Origin: Bacteroidota bacterium
GTDB lineage: Bacteria > Chloroflexota > Anaerolineae > Aggregatilineales > Phototrophicaceae
Reading direction: 5' to 3'
NCBI GenBank assembly: GCA_027492915.1
Contig: JAPUDW010000219.1
Coordinates: forward strand, 1-64,000
Length of the DNA: 64,000 nucleotides
Positions within the stretch are counted from its first letter, which is position 1, and every line of letters starts with the position of its first letter. Below the pieces are notes generated by a model. That model did no database searches and had not been told where the DNA came from. It saw nothing but the letters and a program-made list of their open reading frames with translations. Both the position numbers and the translations under genes were made by a program. This document shows, piece by piece, positions 46,250 to 54,832 of this stretch.

Positions 46250-46285
46250 ATTCAGTCGCCAGTCATCAGTCGAATACAAAGATAA

Positions 46286-46420
46286 GATTGAACCGCAGAG
46301 AACGCAGAGAGAATACGGAGAAAGACAGATTAACCACAGAGGGCACAGAGAAAAGGCAGAGAAAACAAGACGAATCGCCAAGGTAAATTGCAAGAGAAGA
46401 TACAGAGAGGGATTTAGCAG
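46286..46420 (+). repeat. Heptad-type repeat cluster before lysW
   Basis: Units such as ACCGCAGAGAACGCAGAG, ACCACAGAGGGCACAGAG and ATACAGAGAGG, spaced by about 7 nt and degenerate. It separates the attenuators from the first structural gene. Confidence 0.75.
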
Positions 46421-46499
46421 CCAGTTGTTGAGCATCAGCCGAAAACATTGGTGAATGACAACGGGACACTAAACTACATTACAACAGGAGAGATTGAAG

Positions 46500-46670
46500 A
46501 TGTCTGCACCCACCTGCCCCACCTGCGGAGCCGAACTGCTGGTTCCGGCGAACGCGATGAAACATGAATTGTTCCCCTGCCAAGACTGCGGCACGGAACT
46601 GGAAATCGTGAGCCTTGATCCGGTCGCGGTTGAACTCGCGCCGGAAGTCGAAGAAGATTGGGGCGAATAA
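46500..46670 (+). CDS. lysW: LysW amino-group carrier protein
   Basis: 56 aa after AGGAGA. Two Cys pairs (CPTCGAEL and CQDCGTEL) make a zinc ribbon, and the acidic tail ends EDWGE, the diagnostic LysW C-terminus whose terminal Glu is conjugated to alpha-aminoadipate. It carries and protects the amino group through the following LysX, LysZ, LysY and LysJ steps of AAA lysine synthesis. One nt separates its stop from the lysX start. Confidence 0.97.
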   Translation: MSAPTCPTCGAELLVPANAMKHELFPCQDCGTELEIVSLDPVAVELAPEVEEDWGE

Positions 46671-46671
46671 G

Positions 46672-47550
46672 ATGCGCGTCGGCATTATCATTTCGCACAT
46701 TAGACCTGAAGAAAAGCTGCTCATCTCCGCGTTCCAAGCGCGGGGGGTCGAGCCGGACATTATTTCCGACCGCGAGATTAACCTCGAAATTACTGCGGGT
46801 TCGGAGCAAAACACACCCGCCGGTGTTCCATGGAACAGTTATGATGTCATCATGGAACGGAGCGTCAGTACCTCGCGCGGGTTGTACATGCTGGCGATGC
46901 TCGGCAGTTGGGGGCTAAACGCCATCAACTGCTACGAGACCGCCGCCACCTGCGCCGATAAGTTCCTGACCACAATTGCCCTCGCCAAAGCGGGCGTACC
47001 CCAGCCCACAGCCCGTACTGCATTTGACCCCGACACCACCTTGAAAGCAATTGAAGACCTCGGTTATCCAGCGGTGCTTAAACCGGTGACAGGTTCATGG
47101 GGGCGTTTGCTGGCGAAGGTGAAAGATGCCGACGCAGCCGAGGCCATCATTGAGCACCGGCAAACATTAGGCGATTACCAGCACCATATTTATTACGTGC
47201 AGGAATACGTCAATAAGCCGGGGCGCGACATTCGGGCGTTCGTGGTGGGCGACCGTACAATCTGCGCGATTTACCGCGACTCGCCACATTGGATCACCAA
47301 CACGGCACGCGGCGGTAAAGCCTCCAACTGCCCTGTTACGCCGGAACTGGATGCGCTGTGCGTGAAAGCCGCACAAGCGGTGGGCGGCGGTATTGTAGCG
47401 GTGGATGTGTTCGAAGATCCCGAACGCGGGTTGAGCGTGAATGAGATCAATCACACAATGGAATTCCGCAACAGCAGCGCACCGACCGGTGTGGATATCG
47501 CGGCGGAAGTGGTGAATTATGCCCTTAGTACGGCAGGGGTAACAGCATGA
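46672..47550 (+). CDS. lysX: LysW-alpha-aminoadipate ligase (LysX, RimK-like)
   Basis: 292 aa with an ATP-grasp fold: [30 protein letters not shown], the ATP-binding [37 protein letters not shown] and the C-terminal [21 protein letters not shown]. It joins alpha-aminoadipate to the LysW C-terminus. The ArgX version uses glutamate. Homocitrate synthase in the same operon favours the lysine substrate, although bifunctional use is possible. The stop overlaps the next start (ATGA). Confidence 0.93.
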   Translation: MRVGIIISHIRPEEKLLISAFQARGVEPDIISDREINLEITAGSEQNTPAGVPWNSYDVIMERSVSTSRGLYMLAMLGSWGLNAINCYETAATCADKFLTTIALAKAGVPQPTARTAFDPDTTLKAIEDLGYPAVLKPVTGSWGRLLAKVKDADAAEAIIEHRQTLGDYQHHIYYVQEYVNKPGRDIRAFVVGDRTICAIYRDSPHWITNTARGGKASNCPVTPELDALCVKAAQAVGGGIVAVDVFEDPERGLSVNEINHTMEFRNSSAPTGVDIAAEVVNYALSTAGVTA

Positions 47551-48587
47551 TCCGAGTCGGGATTGTTGGGGGAAGCGGGTATACGGGCGGCGAACTGCTG
47601 CGTGTGCTGTTGGCGCACCCTGAAGTGGAGGTGACACAGGCAACCTCCGAAAGCAACATCGGCAAGTTCTACTATCAGGTGCATCCGCATTTACGCGGGA
47701 AAACCCAACTGCGGTTCATCGGGCGAGATGCGCTTGAGGCATGTGATGTGCTATTCCTCGCCCTACCCCACGGTGAGGCGCAAAAACATATCGGTCGATA
47801 TACCGCGCTGGGCAGCAAGATTATTGACCTGAGCGCAGACTTCCGGCTGCACGACGCCAACCAGTACAAGACGGTTTACGGACATGACCATGCCGCGCCG
47901 GAATGGCTGGGGAAGTTCGTGTACGGGCTGCCAGAATTGTTCCGCGAAAACCTACGCGGTGCGGATTATGCCAGCGGTGTGGGCTGCAACGCGACAGCTT
48001 CAACCTTAGCGCTATGGGCGCTGGTCAAGGCGGGGGTCGTGACCGCGAATCAACCGATTATCGTGGATGCTAAAGTGGGCAGCAGCGAGGCAGGACGCGA
48101 ACCGACAGACAGCAGTCACCATCCGGCACGGGTGGGTATCGTGCGTCCTTTTGCACTAACCGGACACCGGCATGAGTACGAGGTCAAACAGTCGTTGGCG
48201 CAGTGCGGCGAGTTTGACGTACGCCTCGCCATCACCAGTGTGGAATTGGTACGCGGTGTTTCGGCAGCGGTACATCTGACGCTGCCAGCAGGATTAGCTG
48301 ACAAAGACTTCTGGGGGCCTTACCGCCAAACGTGGAGTGGGCAACCATTCGTGCGGATCGTACATGAGAAAACGGGAATGCACCGCCACCCCGAACCGCG
48401 TTTGCTATCTGGCACAAACTACGCTGATGTCGGCTGGGAATATGACCCTGCGACCGGACGAACGGTGCTGCTGTGCGCGATTGACAACCTCGGTAAAGGG
48501 GCGGCGGGTACGGCGATCCAGTGCATGAACCTGATGTGCGGGATTGAAGAAACGACGGCGCTGACCTTCGGCGGAATTTACCCGTAA
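47547..48587 (+). CDS. lysY: LysW-gamma-aminoadipyl phosphate reductase (LysY/ArgC family)
   Basis: 346 aa. NADP-binding [25 protein letters not shown] at the start, the catalytic Cys in [12 protein letters not shown] at about 148, and the C-terminal [10 protein letters not shown] and [19 protein letters not shown] motifs. It reduces the LysW-linked acyl phosphate to the semialdehyde. The N-terminus overlaps lysX by 4 nt. Confidence 0.94.
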   Translation: MIRVGIVGGSGYTGGELLRVLLAHPEVEVTQATSESNIGKFYYQVHPHLRGKTQLRFIGRDALEACDVLFLALPHGEAQKHIGRYTALGSKIIDLSADFRLHDANQYKTVYGHDHAAPEWLGKFVYGLPELFRENLRGADYASGVGCNATASTLALWALVKAGVVTANQPIIVDAKVGSSEAGREPTDSSHHPARVGIVRPFALTGHRHEYEVKQSLAQCGEFDVRLAITSVELVRGVSAAVHLTLPAGLADKDFWGPYRQTWSGQPFVRIVHEKTGMHRHPEPRLLSGTNYADVGWEYDPATGRTVLLCAIDNLGKGAAGTAIQCMNLMCGIEETTALTFGGIYP

Positions 48588-48597
48588 AGCCAATGCG

Positions 48598-48631
48598 AGA
48601 TTAACTGCAGAGAGAATACAGAGGAAAGACA
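48598..48631 (+). repeat. Heptad-type repeat between lysY and lysZ
   Basis: AACTGCAGAGAGAATACAGAGGAAAGACA fills the whole gap and supplies the AGAGGAAAG ribosome site of lysZ. Confidence 0.7.
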
Positions 48632-49450
48632 ATGGCTATACATGTTTTGAAACTCGGTGGTGGGGTGGGGAATGACCACACAGCAACGCTGGAAAATTTA
48701 GCAACACGGATACTGGCGGGCGAGCAGTGGGTACTGGTGCATGGCGTGAGCGAGGCGGCTAACCTGCTGGGCGAACAGGTCGGGTATCCGGCTCAAACGC
48801 TGATGACGCAGGGCGGACACAGCAGCCGCTACACCGATGCGCGGACAATTGGGATTTTCGGGCAAGCGGTTGGCGGTTTGAACCAACTGATGACGGCACA
48901 ACTGGTGAGCTACGGCGTGAACGCGGTTGGCTTGGGCGGCCCGAACATTATCCGTGCGCACCGCAAAACGGCTATTCGTGCTATCCGTGATGGGCGGCAG
49001 ATTATCGTGCGGGATGATCACACAGGCACAATCAGCGGTGTGAATGGGTTGGTGCTGAAGCTGCTTTTGGATGCGGGGATTACGCCGGTGGTTGCACCGT
49101 TGGCAATAGGTGACGAGTTCGAACGGCTGAATGTTGATGGCGATCTGGTGGCAGCTAACATCGCCCGCGCAATTGAGGCAGATGCGTTGGTTATCCTGAG
49201 CAATGTGCCGGGGTTGATGCGGGATATTAACGACGCAGGTTCGCTGGTAACTGGCTTCCCACTGAGCGAATACGACCGTTACGAACCACTAGCGGGTGGT
49301 CGCATGAAGAAGAAGCTGATGGCGGCGCAGGTGGCACAGGTCAGCCGGACGATACTAGCGGCATCACAGGGAGAAAACCCGCTGGATGCGGCGCTGGCTG
49401 GCGGTGGGACGCAGATTACGAATGAAGAATTTGAACCGCAGAGACGCTGA
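48632..49450 (+). CDS. lysZ: LysW-aminoadipate kinase (LysZ/ArgB family)
   Basis: 272 aa with an amino-acid kinase fold: VLKLGGGVGNDH, VLVHGVSEAANLLGEQVG, VNAVGLGGPNIIRA, INGVNGL-like GTISGVNGLVLKLLLDAGITPVVAPLA, NVDGDLVAANIARAI and AGGRMKKKLMAAQVA. It phosphorylates LysW-aminoadipate. The last residues (TNEEFEPQRR) are encoded by the heptad repeat that follows (GAACCGCAGAGACGCTGA), so the natural C-terminus has probably been replaced or extended. Confidence 0.94.
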   Translation: MAIHVLKLGGGVGNDHTATLENLATRILAGEQWVLVHGVSEAANLLGEQVGYPAQTLMTQGGHSSRYTDARTIGIFGQAVGGLNQLMTAQLVSYGVNAVGLGGPNIIRAHRKTAIRAIRDGRQIIVRDDHTGTISGVNGLVLKLLLDAGITPVVAPLAIGDEFERLNVDGDLVAANIARAIEADALVILSNVPGLMRDINDAGSLVTGFPLSEYDRYEPLAGGRMKKKLMAAQVAQVSRTILAASQGENPLDAALAGGGTQITNEEFEPQRR

Positions 49451-49496
49451 GAGAATACAAAGCAGAATTAACCACAGAGACACAGAGAACACAGAG
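49432..49496 (+). repeat. Heptad-type repeat, left arm of the GxxExxY cassette
   Basis: 49468-49496 (TTAACCACAGAGACACAGAG and on) is matched in inverse at 49957-49984. The first part overlaps the end of lysZ. Confidence 0.8.
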
Positions 49497-49531
49497 ATTT
49501 TTCAAAGGCTTCGTCACAGAGTTTTCAGAGC

Positions 49532-49939
49532 ATGAACAGAGAGTTAAGTGAAGAAATGCGGTATCCAGATAATCCGTTAAGCCAACTTACACACGCAGTT
49601 ATTGGTGCAGCGATTGAAGTGCATCGCGAACTTGGTCCCGGCTATCTGGAAGCATTATATGAAGAAACACTTTGTTTAGAGTTAGCTGAACGCAAGATAG
49701 CTCATGTTCGACAAGCACCAATTAATGTCAGTTACAAAGGTACGCCGATAGGCCAAAACTATGTTGATGTACTTATCGAAGGCAAACTGATTATTGAGCT
49801 TAAAGCGGTTGAAAAGCTGCTACCTGTTCACAAAGCACAGGTTATTTCTTATCTCAAATCGACAGGATTAACACTGGGTTTGCTCATCAATTTTAATGTG
49901 CCTGTGGTTAAAGACGGTATTGAAAGAATTGCTCTCTAA
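49532..49939 (+). CDS. GxxExxY family protein
   Basis: 135 aa. The namesake motif is GPGYLEALYEETL at about 34-46. LSQLTHAVIGAAIEVHRELG opens it, and KLIIELKAVEKLLPVHKAQVISYLKSTG carries a PD-(D/E)xK-like E-x-K. The family is of unknown function, probably nuclease-like, and is often found near short repeats. It interrupts the lys operon between lysZ and lysJ, is flanked by inverted heptad repeats and reads in the operon direction. Confidence 0.9.
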   Translation: MNRELSEEMRYPDNPLSQLTHAVIGAAIEVHRELGPGYLEALYEETLCLELAERKIAHVRQAPINVSYKGTPIGQNYVDVLIEGKLIIELKAVEKLLPVHKAQVISYLKSTGLTLGLLINFNVPVVKDGIERIAL

Positions 49940-49956
49940 AACATGGCTCTATGTTT

Positions 49957-49984
49957 CTCTGTTCCCTCTGTGTCTCTGTGGTAA
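49957..49984 (-). repeat. Heptad-type repeat, inverted right arm of the cassette
   Basis: Reverse complement of the left arm (TTACCACAGAGACACAGAGG and on), differing by only a few bases. Together the arms bound a block of about 517 bp. Confidence 0.85.
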
Positions 49985-50023
49985 ATAAACTCTTTGGGAT
50001 TTGATAAAGAAAGGTTACGGGCG

Positions 50024-51298
50024 ATGCTCGATACAGTGGCGAATTGGAATGAAATCGAAGACCAGCACAGCAGCGGCACTTATATTAAGCGTGATTTACA
50101 GGTGGTACGGGGTGAAGGAGCGCGGCTGTTTGATGAAACCGGGCGCAGCTATATTGACCTCGTTGGGGGGCAAGGGTCAGCCAACCTCGGTCACGCGCAT
50201 CCGGCGATTGTGGGGGCAATCAGCAAGCAGGCGGCGGAACTCATCACCTGCCCCGAACTGTTTCACAATCCGGTACGGGCACACTATCAGGCCGAGTTGT
50301 GCCGATTCAGCGGGTTTTCGCGGGTGTTTCTGGCGAACAGCGGGACAGAGGCCAACGAAGGCGCACTCAAAATTGCGCGGCTGAAAACCGGACGTAAGGG
50401 CGTAATCGCGGCGATGCGTGGCTTCCACGGGCGGACAATGGGCGCACTCAGTGCGACATGGGAGAAGAACTACCGTGAACCATTTTTACCGTTGATCGAC
50501 GGCGTGGTGCATGTGCCATACAACAATATTGATAAGCTGCGGGAAGCACTTAACGAGAACATCGGCGCAGTATTCCTTGAAGTGGTGCAGGGTGAAGGCG
50601 GAGTACATCCGGCACAGGCGGGCTACCTGCAAGCGGTACAAGAATTAGCACATGCTAACGGCTCACTGCTTATCATCGACGAGGTGCAAACTGGATGGGG
50701 ACGCACGGGCAGCCTATTCGCGCACTGGCAGGACGGTATTCAGCCGGACATCGTGACTGTGGCGAAAAGCATGGCTGGCGGCGTACCAATGGGTGCAATT
50801 TTGTTGAGCGAGGGTATTGGGTCACTCGATCCGGCGACGCACGGCAGCACCTTCGGCGGTAATCCACTGGCGTGCGCGGCGGGGTTGGCGGCGTTAGGGG
50901 AATATACAAAAGCCAATGCAGAAGAATTGAACCGCCATCCCACAGGGAGGCTTCGCACAGACGCAGAGAACGCCAAGATCAATACAGAGTACGTTCATCG
51001 GGAGAGCGATGGGGATTTAGTGCGGCGGGCACGGAAGCTGGGCGATGAGGTACGGCTGCACTTGTTGGACAACACGCCGGAAAAAGCCGTGCGGGAAATA
51101 CGCGGACGCGGGTTGATGTTCGGGATTGAGTTACGGGCGAAGGTCGCACCGGTGTTGAAGAAGTTACAGGAGCGCGGGGTGGTTGCCCTGCCCGCGGGGC
51201 CGATGGTGCTGCGTTTGCTCCCGCCACTGGTGATTAGCGACGAGGATATGTGGCAAGCGACCCATATCATTGAGGAGACTTTGAACGATGCCTTTTGA
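50024..51298 (+). CDS. lysJ: LysW-aminoadipate semialdehyde aminotransferase (LysJ/ArgD family), with repeat insertion
   Basis: 424 aa from the ATG at 50024, with AAAGG 7 nt upstream (a TTG at 49994 lacks one). A PLP class III aminotransferase: [42 protein letters not shown] and the PLP Lys in [13 protein letters not shown]. Residues about 296-328 (AELNRHP-like text to YVHRESDG) have no counterpart in the family and read directly from heptad-repeat DNA (50930-51005). Transfers an amino group from glutamate. It overlaps the next gene by 11 nt. Confidence 0.93.
   Translation: MLDTVANWNEIEDQHSSGTYIKRDLQVVRGEGARLFDETGRSYIDLVGGQGSANLGHAHPAIVGAISKQAAELITCPELFHNPVRAHYQAELCRFSGFSRVFLANSGTEANEGALKIARLKTGRKGVIAAMRGFHGRTMGALSATWEKNYREPFLPLIDGVVHVPYNNIDKLREALNENIGAVFLEVVQGEGGVHPAQAGYLQAVQELAHANGSLLIIDEVQTGWGRTGSLFAHWQDGIQPDIVTVAKSMAGGVPMGAILLSEGIGSLDPATHGSTFGGNPLACAAGLAALGEYTKANAEELNRHPTGRLRTDAENAKINTEYVHRESDGDLVRRARKLGDEVRLHLLDNTPEKAVREIRGRGLMFGIELRAKVAPVLKKLQERGVVALPAGPMVLRLLPPLVISDEDMWQATHIIEETLNDAF
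50930..51005 (+). repeat. Heptad repeat inside the lysJ coding sequence
   Basis: GAATTGAACCGCC...GACGCAGAGAACGCCAAGATCAATACAGAG, matching intergenic copies at 8540 and 46290. It stays in frame, so LysJ remains open. Confidence 0.8.
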
Positions 51299-52454
51299 AA
51301 ATTTTAGCGTTATTGAAAGCACCTTGCGTGAGGGTGAGCAGTTTAGCACGGCAACCTTTGATACGGCGCACAAGCTAGAGATTGCGCACCGGCTGAATGA
51401 CTTCGGCGTGGAGTTTATCGAGATGACTTCGCCGAGCGCCAGCCCACAAAGCGAGGCGGATATTCGGGCGGTCACGGGCGCGGGGTTAAAGACCAAGATT
51501 CTGACGCACATCCGGTGCAACCGTGAGGACGCAGAACGGGCGTTGGATACGGGCGTGGATGGGTTGGACGTGGTGATTGGAACCTCTCCCCAACTGATGC
51601 AGCACAGCCACGGCAAGAGCATCCGGCAGATTATTGATCTGGCGGGTGAGGTGATGAGCTATATTCGTGGGCAGAAACCGGACATCATCCTGCGGTTTAG
51701 CACCGAGGACACGTTCCGCAGCCGTGAGCCTGATCTGTTGCGTGTATATCTAGCGGTGGCGGATTTGGGAATGGTGAACCGGCTGGGCGTAGCAGATACG
51801 GTGGGCGTGGCGACCCCGACACAGGTGTACAACATGGTTCACCAACTGGTACGGCTAACGCACCTCGACATCGAGTTCCACGGGCATAATGACAGCGGCT
51901 GCGCGATTGCGAACGCGACGGCAGCGCTGGAGGCTGGCGCAACCCACATCGACACGACAATTCTGGGTATCGGTGAGCGAAACGGGATTACGCCACTGGG
52001 CGGGTTGATCGCGCGGTTGTACACGTTGAACCGGAATTATGTGAGCAAGTACAACCTCAAACTCCTGCCCCAGATTGATAAGATGATCGCGGAGATGTGC
52101 GACCTCGATATTCCATTCAATAACTATATTACGGGGGCAAGTGCCTTCATCCACAAAGCGGGAATTCACGCGAAGGCGGTACTAGCTGACCCGACGACTT
52201 ATGAAATTCTACGACCGGAGGATTTCGGCCTGAGCCGCGAGATTTCGATTGGTCACCGGCTGACGGGCTGGAACACGATACGGGAACGAGCGCGGACACT
52301 GGGACTTGGCTTGAGTGATGAAGCCGTGCGCGAAGTGACTAAGAATATCAAGCGGCTGGCGGATACCAAACCGCTGAACCTGAGTGAGATCGACGCGCTG
52401 TTACAGGAAGCTGAAGCACAGGAAATGGTCGAGGCGATGGAAGCCGGGAAGTAG
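51288..52454 (+). CDS. Homocitrate synthase
   Basis: 388 aa, a lys20-type enzyme. [45 protein letters not shown]-like [60 protein letters not shown] and [25 protein letters not shown]. The match to the Thermus enzyme (as I recall it) is close throughout. It condenses 2-oxoglutarate with acetyl-CoA, the first AAA-pathway step. Its presence in the LysW operon is the main evidence for lysine rather than arginine. Ends the operon. Confidence 0.95.
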   Translation: MPFENFSVIESTLREGEQFSTATFDTAHKLEIAHRLNDFGVEFIEMTSPSASPQSEADIRAVTGAGLKTKILTHIRCNREDAERALDTGVDGLDVVIGTSPQLMQHSHGKSIRQIIDLAGEVMSYIRGQKPDIILRFSTEDTFRSREPDLLRVYLAVADLGMVNRLGVADTVGVATPTQVYNMVHQLVRLTHLDIEFHGHNDSGCAIANATAALEAGATHIDTTILGIGERNGITPLGGLIARLYTLNRNYVSKYNLKLLPQIDKMIAEMCDLDIPFNNYITGASAFIHKAGIHAKAVLADPTTYEILRPEDFGLSREISIGHRLTGWNTIRERARTLGLGLSDEAVREVTKNIKRLADTKPLNLSEIDALLQEAEAQEMVEAMEAGK

Positions 52455-53082
52455 AAAAAACAAAGACAATAAAGAGATTTAACGCAAAGGCGCTAAGATG
52501 CAAAGGGCGCAAGGCGTTTTAACACAATGGCTCAATGACTCAAACATCAGTCCTCAGTCAAGGTGAATTGCCACCCCTAACCCCAACCCTTCCCCCGTAG
52601 TAACAGGGGAAGGGGGCTAAGGCAAAAAACTTATAGCATCCATATATTTGGAAATACTGCGCCTTTTTAGAGAAAAAGTTAAGTGAAGTTTGAAGCGTTA
52701 GCGGTAGGGTGTAAAATTCGCCCTAAAGGACTCCTTCGTCGCAAAGTTCGCATTTTTCGCACGTTTTGCATATTTTCCGCCGAAATGGCGGGCGGCACGC
52801 TCCCGTGAAACTGCCGAATTGACAATTTTGGACGGCGGCTGGCCCGGCTGTATCCGCTGAGCGCCGCGAAAGTCTCCCGTGATGCTGCCGCCCGCCATTT
52901 GTGCATATGGCTGCGGCGGATGCGCGGGAGCAAACCGCGGAAGCTGTAAAATGATGGGGGCGCGATGGTACATGGCGTTGCGAGGGTCGATGGGACGAAA
53001 ATAGGGATAAACGACAACGAGAGAGTTGGCATTTATAGCTAAGGTTAATGTCGAACCGGACTGCGGCAACGCGCCGTAGCAA
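52455..53082. other. Noncoding region after the lys operon
   Basis: It contains a heptad-type stretch (52463-52515: GCAAAGGCGCTAAGATGCAAAGGGCGCAAGG words), a CCCCTAACCCC...AGGGGAAGGGGG stem (52574-52616) and dispersed element 1 copy B. Overlapping minus-strand frames read only the repeats. Confidence 0.6.
52748..52930 (+). repeat. Dispersed noncoding element 1, copy B
   Basis: Counterpart of 29984-30190 in the same orientation, with CCGCCGAAATGGCGGGCGG and CTCCCGT-AA-CTGCCGAAT as the best-kept parts. Confidence 0.7.
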
Positions 53083-53353
53083 TTGTTTATAGGTGATTTG
53101 TTGGTTGCGGTCGCTGACAATGACATGGCCTTTATCCTCGATTGCCTGACGGACAACGTACAATGGGAACTGGTCGGAAAACGATCTACCGCACCTCAAA
53201 GCGAGGTGGAAAAGTTACTGCAAACGATGCTGCCAAAGCGCATCGGCGGACGGACAAACCTTCCATTTTTGCCATGTGTGCAAGTTCAGTGGTCATGGCA
53301 AAACGGCGACGATTAAAGCGATAAAGTCGTATGAGATTGCGGAACGTGGTTAG
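53083..53353 (+). pseudogene. NTF2/SnoaL-like protein remnant, frameshifted
   Basis: Pieces in different frames: LLVAVADNDMAFILDCLTDNVQWELVGKRS and VEKLLQTMLPKRIGG in one, then CASSVVMA in a second, then ATIKAIKSYEIAERG before a TAG at 53353. This is the N-to-C order of a nuclear-transport-factor-2-like domain. At least two indels and a missing start make it nonfunctional. Confidence 0.6.
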
Positions 53354-53460
53354 GATGTAGTGGCGCAAGTGGCTCAGAAACACATTCCTCCTGAGCCATT
53401 TTTGTTTCATAATTAACCACTGAGAGAACGTTTTAAGCTCCTCAAGCTACACCCATTATT

Positions 53461-53525
53461 ATAGAACAAAAGGGCTATTTTGTCCAGCACTTTTGGTTTG
53501 AATCTACAAACTTTTGTGAGCGAAA
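53461..53525 (+). repeat. Dispersed noncoding element 2, copy B
   Basis: Counterpart of 30399-30462 (AGAACAAA, CCAG-CA, GGTT-GAAT-TACAAACTTTTG). It follows element 1 copy B, as at the 30-kb site. Confidence 0.55.
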
Positions 53526-53653
53526 AATGATGAGAGAACAGTGTAGTTTCGCTTAAATCAGGTTTGTCCATCGGTTGAGTGTTATTACGTTTAGGTTAGA
53601 ACAAGGGTGGTTTGAAGGTATCCGCGATAAATCTTTATCGGGTTAATGAAAGA

Positions 53654-53673
53654 GGGCGCACAGACGTGCGCCC
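53654..53673. repeat. Palindromic hairpin GGGCGCAC-GTGCGCCC
   Basis: A perfect 8-bp stem with an AGAC loop, followed by CCTGC, just downstream of the minus-strand thioredoxin-like gene. A matching hairpin is at 56202. Confidence 0.8.
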
Positions 53674-53697
53674 CTGCAAGCGTGGTGAGCGTGAGGT

Positions 53698-54408
53698 CTA
53701 ACGCAGAGCGTCTTCGATGAGGGATGGGATGATGGCGGGGTTGGCGCCAACCTGACGTTTGACGGCCTGACCGTTCTTAAAGACTATGAGCGTTGGAATA
53801 GACATCACCTGAAAGCGCTGCGCTAAGGCGGGGTTTTCATCGACATTGACTTTGACAACACGCGCACGTCCGGCATAGGTTTGGGCGGCTTTTTCGACGG
53901 CGGGGGCGATGGTACGACACGGGCCGCACCATGCTGCCCAGAAGTCAACCAGCACCGGCTCTTTACTCTGTAACACTTCTCGTTCAAAGGTGGCATCCGT
54001 CACGACCTGCGGCGCGGCGCTGGCGGATGACTTCGGCGGGGTGACTGGCTGTTTGGGCGCTGGCCCTTTGCCAAGCAGGTAGTCGATATGGGCTTGTAGA
54101 TCGGTCGGATTGATATTCGCGACCTGCGATTTGGTGGTACGTCCACTACCCTCTTTGAGCAAGGTCACCACCGCCGGTGCGGATAGACTGCCGTACTCCC
54201 GTTGGGTTTGCGGGTTGGCAGCCACATCGACACGGGCAACGAGTAACTGTCCGGCATTGACTTTGGCAGCCGTGGTAATGGCCGTGTCGAGTGCGCGGTT
54301 GGGTGCCTGGCGGCTGTCATAGAGATAGAGCAGCACGGGCAGCGATTGATTGAGAATCTTCGGTAAATTATTGCTGTCGGTTGTGATGGGCGTATTGAAA
54401 ATCGGCAT
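53698..54408 (-). CDS. Double thioredoxin-domain protein
   Basis: 236 aa after AAGGAGG. Residues 10-112 form a thioredoxin-like domain without the CxxC ([16 protein letters not shown] in place of the active site; [27 protein letters not shown]). A Pro/Ser/Ala linker follows. Residues 135-236 are a true thioredoxin with [46 protein letters not shown]. The first half may bind clients and the second reduce disulfides. No signal peptide. Confidence 0.92.
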   Translation of the reverse strand: MPIFNTPITTDSNNLPKILNQSLPVLLYLYDSRQAPNRALDTAITTAAKVNAGQLLVARVDVAANPQTQREYGSLSAPAVVTLLKEGSGRTTKSQVANINPTDLQAHIDYLLGKGPAPKQPVTPPKSSASAAPQVVTDATFEREVLQSKEPVLVDFWAAWCGPCRTIAPAVEKAAQTYAGRARVVKVNVDENPALAQRFQVMSIPTLIVFKNGQAVKRQVGANPAIIPSLIEDALR

Positions 54409-54832
54409 TTCCGCGCCTCCTTGTTATGTGTTTATTAGACGCATCGAAAGTGTGTTTTCGCACAGGAAAACGCTTAACCTTTTAAAGGAATAGATTACGG
54501 GCAGAATATTAGCAAACAAGAGCGACTCAACATAACAGTAAGCGATCAAATCGTTTCACAATTATTTGCAAAGAACTGCTTATATGCGCTGACCAGTCAA
54601 GCAGTCGCCGCTGCAGAATGCGCGAGTCATTAAGTGTGCCAACCGCACTGAAACAGTTTTACCAGCATTGTACTCTGGTTTAGCATCAGGTTGCTTTCGA
54701 GAACACAAGCACAAAACTCTGTCATTAACGCATCGCGTAGAAATTACGAATTGCCACCTCTACACTTGTGCCTGAAATTGTGTCCGATGACACAATGCAC
54801 GGCAAGTCTGCCACCCAAGAAGGAAAACTGAT
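54409..54832. other. Divergent control region with an operator-like site
   Basis: No gene seen. It lies between the thioredoxin gene and the siderophore-binding gene and holds the ATTGTGTC inverted repeat. Confidence 0.5.
54777..54796. promoter_or_regulatory. Inverted repeat ATTGTGTC-CGAT-GACACAAT
   Basis: Perfect 8-bp arms with a 4-nt spacer, 37 nt before the start codon of the siderophore-binding protein. A likely operator, perhaps iron-responsive. It does not match a Fur box. Confidence 0.55.

Noticed and set aside
46286..46420. CRISPR array
   Set aside because: Units are about 7 nt and degenerate, with no constant repeat of 24-37 nt, no unique spacers and no cas genes.
52679..53199. Three overlapping minus-strand frames of 117-158 codons
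   Set aside because: They run through repeat element 1 copy B and the antisense of the NTF2-like pseudogene.
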